From: Kiritimatiellia bacterium
GTDB lineage: Bacteria; Verrucomicrobiota; Kiritimatiellia; RFP12; UBA1067
Direction: 5' to 3'
Assembly: GCA_017959645.1 (NCBI GenBank)
Contig: JAGDAE010000213.1
Span: 1 to 8,294, forward strand
Length of the DNA: 8,294 nt
A program made the position numbers and the translations under genes. This document shows positions 6,918 through 8,294 of the stretch, in pieces (the first letter of the stretch is position 1; each line of letters opens with the position of its first letter). The notes beneath the pieces were generated by a model. That model saw only the letters and a list, made by a program, of their open reading frames with translations, was not told where the DNA came from and made no database searches.

Positions 6918-6930
6918 AATATGATATAAT
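6918..6930 (+). promoter_or_regulatory. Extended -10 promoter of the polysaccharide exporter genes
   Basis: A perfect TATAAT at 6925-6930 is preceded by TGA, giving the extended -10 TGATATAAT within the core AATATGATATAAT. No good -35 lies 16-18 bp upstream (6901-6908 is unlike TTGACA), which extended -10 promoters tolerate. Transcription should start near 6937, about 2 nt before the ATG at 6939. Confidence 0.65.
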
Positions 6931-6938
6931 ACGGCCAT

Positions 6939-7706
6939 ATGTTCGAAGGATTAAAGAGGCACAGATTCCTTTTCGAGGAGCTGGTAAAGCGCGACTTCAA
7001 AAAGAAGTACAAGGGCACCATGCTGGGCATGGGCTGGAGCGTGCTTTCCCCGCTTTTGATGCTGCTGGTGATGAAACTGATATTCGAAAACTTCTTCGGA
7101 AGGACTACCCCGCACTACACGACTTATCTTTTCTGCGGTTTGCTGGTGTTCCAGTGGTTCTCGGAGTCGAGCAACGGCGGAATGCGCTCATTGGTGGGCA
7201 ATTCGGGAATCTTCACGAAAGTGAACATCCCGAAATATCTGTTTTTGCTCTCGAGAAACGTGCAGACTTTGCTCAATTTCGCTCTTACGCTCGTGGTGTT
7301 TTTCGTTTTCTGCGCCATCGACCGCGTAGATTTCACCTGGAGGTTCGCGTTGCTCGTCTACCCGGTCGTTACGTTGCTTCTTTTCAATATCGGCGTCGGC
7401 ATGGTGCTGTCGGCGCTGCACGTGTTCTTCCGGGACATGGACTATCTCTGGGCGGTCGCGCTGCAGCTTTTGATGTATGGGTCTGCGATATTCTATCCGG
7501 TCGACAGACTGTCGGCCAGAGCGCAGGCGGTTTTTGCCGTGAATCCGGTTTACCGGCATATCGCCTACGTGCGCGAGATCGTGCTTTCGGGCGCGGTTCC
7601 GTCCGTTGCCACCCACTTGACTCTCATTGGTTTCGCCGCCGCCGCGATTCTGATCGGCTCGTTCATGTACAAACGGTACAATACGAGATTTCTGTATTAT
7701 GTCTGA
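6939..7706 (+). CDS. wzm: Polysaccharide ABC exporter, permease subunit (Wzm/TagG type)
   Basis: This is a 255-residue ABC-2 integral membrane protein, the usual length for the permease of an O-antigen, teichoic acid or capsule exporter. It starts with an amphipathic cytoplasmic segment (FLFEELVKRDFKKKYKGT, 10-27) leading into GMGWSVLSPLL, as Wzm proteins do. About six membrane segments are visible near 31-49, 60-78, 108-127, 134-160, 168-186 and 226-244. The family features HVFFRDMDYL (161-170), SAIFYPVD (182-189) and NPVYRHI (202-208) are present. An in-frame TAA at 6927-6929 rules out an earlier start, and the first methionine suits the family. There is no ribosome binding site before it, and the -10 lies 8 nt upstream, so translation is probably from a leaderless mRNA. 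The partner ATPase overlaps its end by 8 bp. The exported glycan is unknown. Confidence 0.92.
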   Translation: MFEGLKRHRFLFEELVKRDFKKKYKGTMLGMGWSVLSPLLMLLVMKLIFENFFGRTTPHYTTYLFCGLLVFQWFSESSNGGMRSLVGNSGIFTKVNIPKYLFLLSRNVQTLLNFALTLVVFFVFCAIDRVDFTWRFALLVYPVVTLLLFNIGVGMVLSALHVFFRDMDYLWAVALQLLMYGSAIFYPVDRLSARAQAVFAVNPVYRHIAYVREIVLSGAVPSVATHLTLIGFAAAAILIGSFMYKRYNTRFLYYV

Positions 7707-8294
7707 CGGAAAACCCATATTGTCGTGCCGGGACGTGTCGATAAGGTACATGGTCGGCGATTTCAAGTACATCGGGCTGAAGGAATGGATTGTGCGTCAT
7801 CTTGCCGGCAAGTACCGCGTGCAGGAATTCTGGGCCGACCGGCACATAAGCTTCGATCTGCGCGAAGGCGACATGCTCGGGATAATCGGCGCTAACGGCG
7901 CCGGAAAGTCGACGCTCCTGAAGGTGGTTTCGGGGATCATGGAACCGACCGGCGGTAAAGTCGTCAGACGCGGCAAGATCGCCGCGCTTCTGGAGCTGGC
8001 CAGCGGTTTCGACGGCGATCTGACCGTCAGGGAAAACGCATATCTGCGCGGCGCTATGCTCGGGTATACGCGCGAGTTCATGGACGAGACGTATCCACAC
8101 ATCATCGGCTTTTCGGAGCTGGAAGAGTTCGAGGACCGTCCGTTCAAGCAACTGTCGTCGGGGATGAAATCCCGTCTCGCGTTCGCGATCGCTTCGCTGG
8201 TCAAGCCGGAGATATTGATTCTCGACGAGGTTCTTTCGGTCGGCGACGGGGCGTTCAAGAAGAAGAGCGAGGCGAAGATGCGCGAGATCATCAA
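7699..8294 (+). CDS. wzt: Polysaccharide ABC exporter, ATPase subunit (Wzt/TagH type), 3' end missing
   Basis: The first 198 residues are visible; the frame is open at the window end. It powers export of a lipid-linked glycan through the permease encoded just before. The N-terminus has the YIGLKEWIVRHLAGKYRVQEFWA segment typical of this subfamily. Then come Walker A GANGAGKST (64-72), the ALLELASGFDGDLTVREN region (97-113), which in Wzt/TagH/KpsT-type proteins follows the Q-loop position, the signature LSSGM (152-156) and Walker B ILILDE (172-177). The switch histidine lies beyond the window. The ATG at 7699 overlaps the permease stop by 8 bp, and no strong ribosome binding site is visible, so translation is probably coupled. 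Whether it carries the C-terminal glycan-binding domain found in some Wzt proteins cannot be seen. Confidence 0.93.
   Translation, partial: MSDGKPILSCRDVSIRYMVGDFKYIGLKEWIVRHLAGKYRVQEFWADRHISFDLREGDMLGIIGANGAGKSTLLKVVSGIMEPTGGKVVRRGKIAALLELASGFDGDLTVRENAYLRGAMLGYTREFMDETYPHIIGFSELEEFEDRPFKQLSSGMKSRLAFAIASLVKPEILILDEVLSVGDGAFKKKSEAKMREII

Noticed and set aside
7124..7772. - strand open frames over the permease (7124-7336, 7188-7772)
   Set aside because: They have no motifs and lie opposite well-supported exporter genes.

Overview
The window is GC-rich, densely coded and read entirely on the + strand. It looks like a bacterial chromosome segment. The codon bias, the secreted clan GH-A glycoside hydrolase and the DsbD-like membrane fragment would suit the PVC group (Kiritimatiellota, Lentisphaerota, Verrucomicrobiota), but that placement is a guess and no marker gene settles it.

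Layout: (1) 1-368 is the 3' end of a membrane protein resembling the cytochrome c biogenesis/DsbD transmembrane family; its similarity seems to stop near base 220 and the rest of the frame reads like non-coding DNA. (2) 375-845 is a low-molecular-weight protein tyrosine phosphatase with its own promoter, followed after 46 bp by a secreted GH39-like glycoside hydrolase (892-2340). (3) 2406-6863 is a tight four-gene run, galM, ilvE, recJ and a comF-family gene. galM and ilvE are 17 bp apart, ilvE and recJ share GTGA, and recJ and comF share ATGA. (4) From 6939 there is a two-gene polysaccharide ABC exporter: a Wzm-type permease overlapped by 8 bp by a Wzt-type ATPase that runs off the window end.

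Three promoters stand out because their -10 regions are AT-rich islands in GC-rich DNA. All three contain the 13-mer AATWTGRTAHAAT, which includes an extended -10 (TGN). They lie before the phosphatase, before galM and before the permease, so the window probably holds three transcription units. The permease promoter sits so close to its ATG that the mRNA should be essentially leaderless.

Functionally the window mixes sugar metabolism (glycosidase, mutarotase), branched-chain amino acid transamination, single-strand DNA processing and uptake (RecJ, ComF) and surface glycan export. I see no CRISPR array, tRNA, rRNA, insertion sequence, phage gene or defence system. I found no undescribed multi-gene system; the most notable signals are the shared promoter motif, the leaderless exporter transcript, the broken membrane gene and the metabolism/DNA-processing operon. 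No stretch above 300 bases lacks a gene; the longest doubtful stretch is about 220-374.
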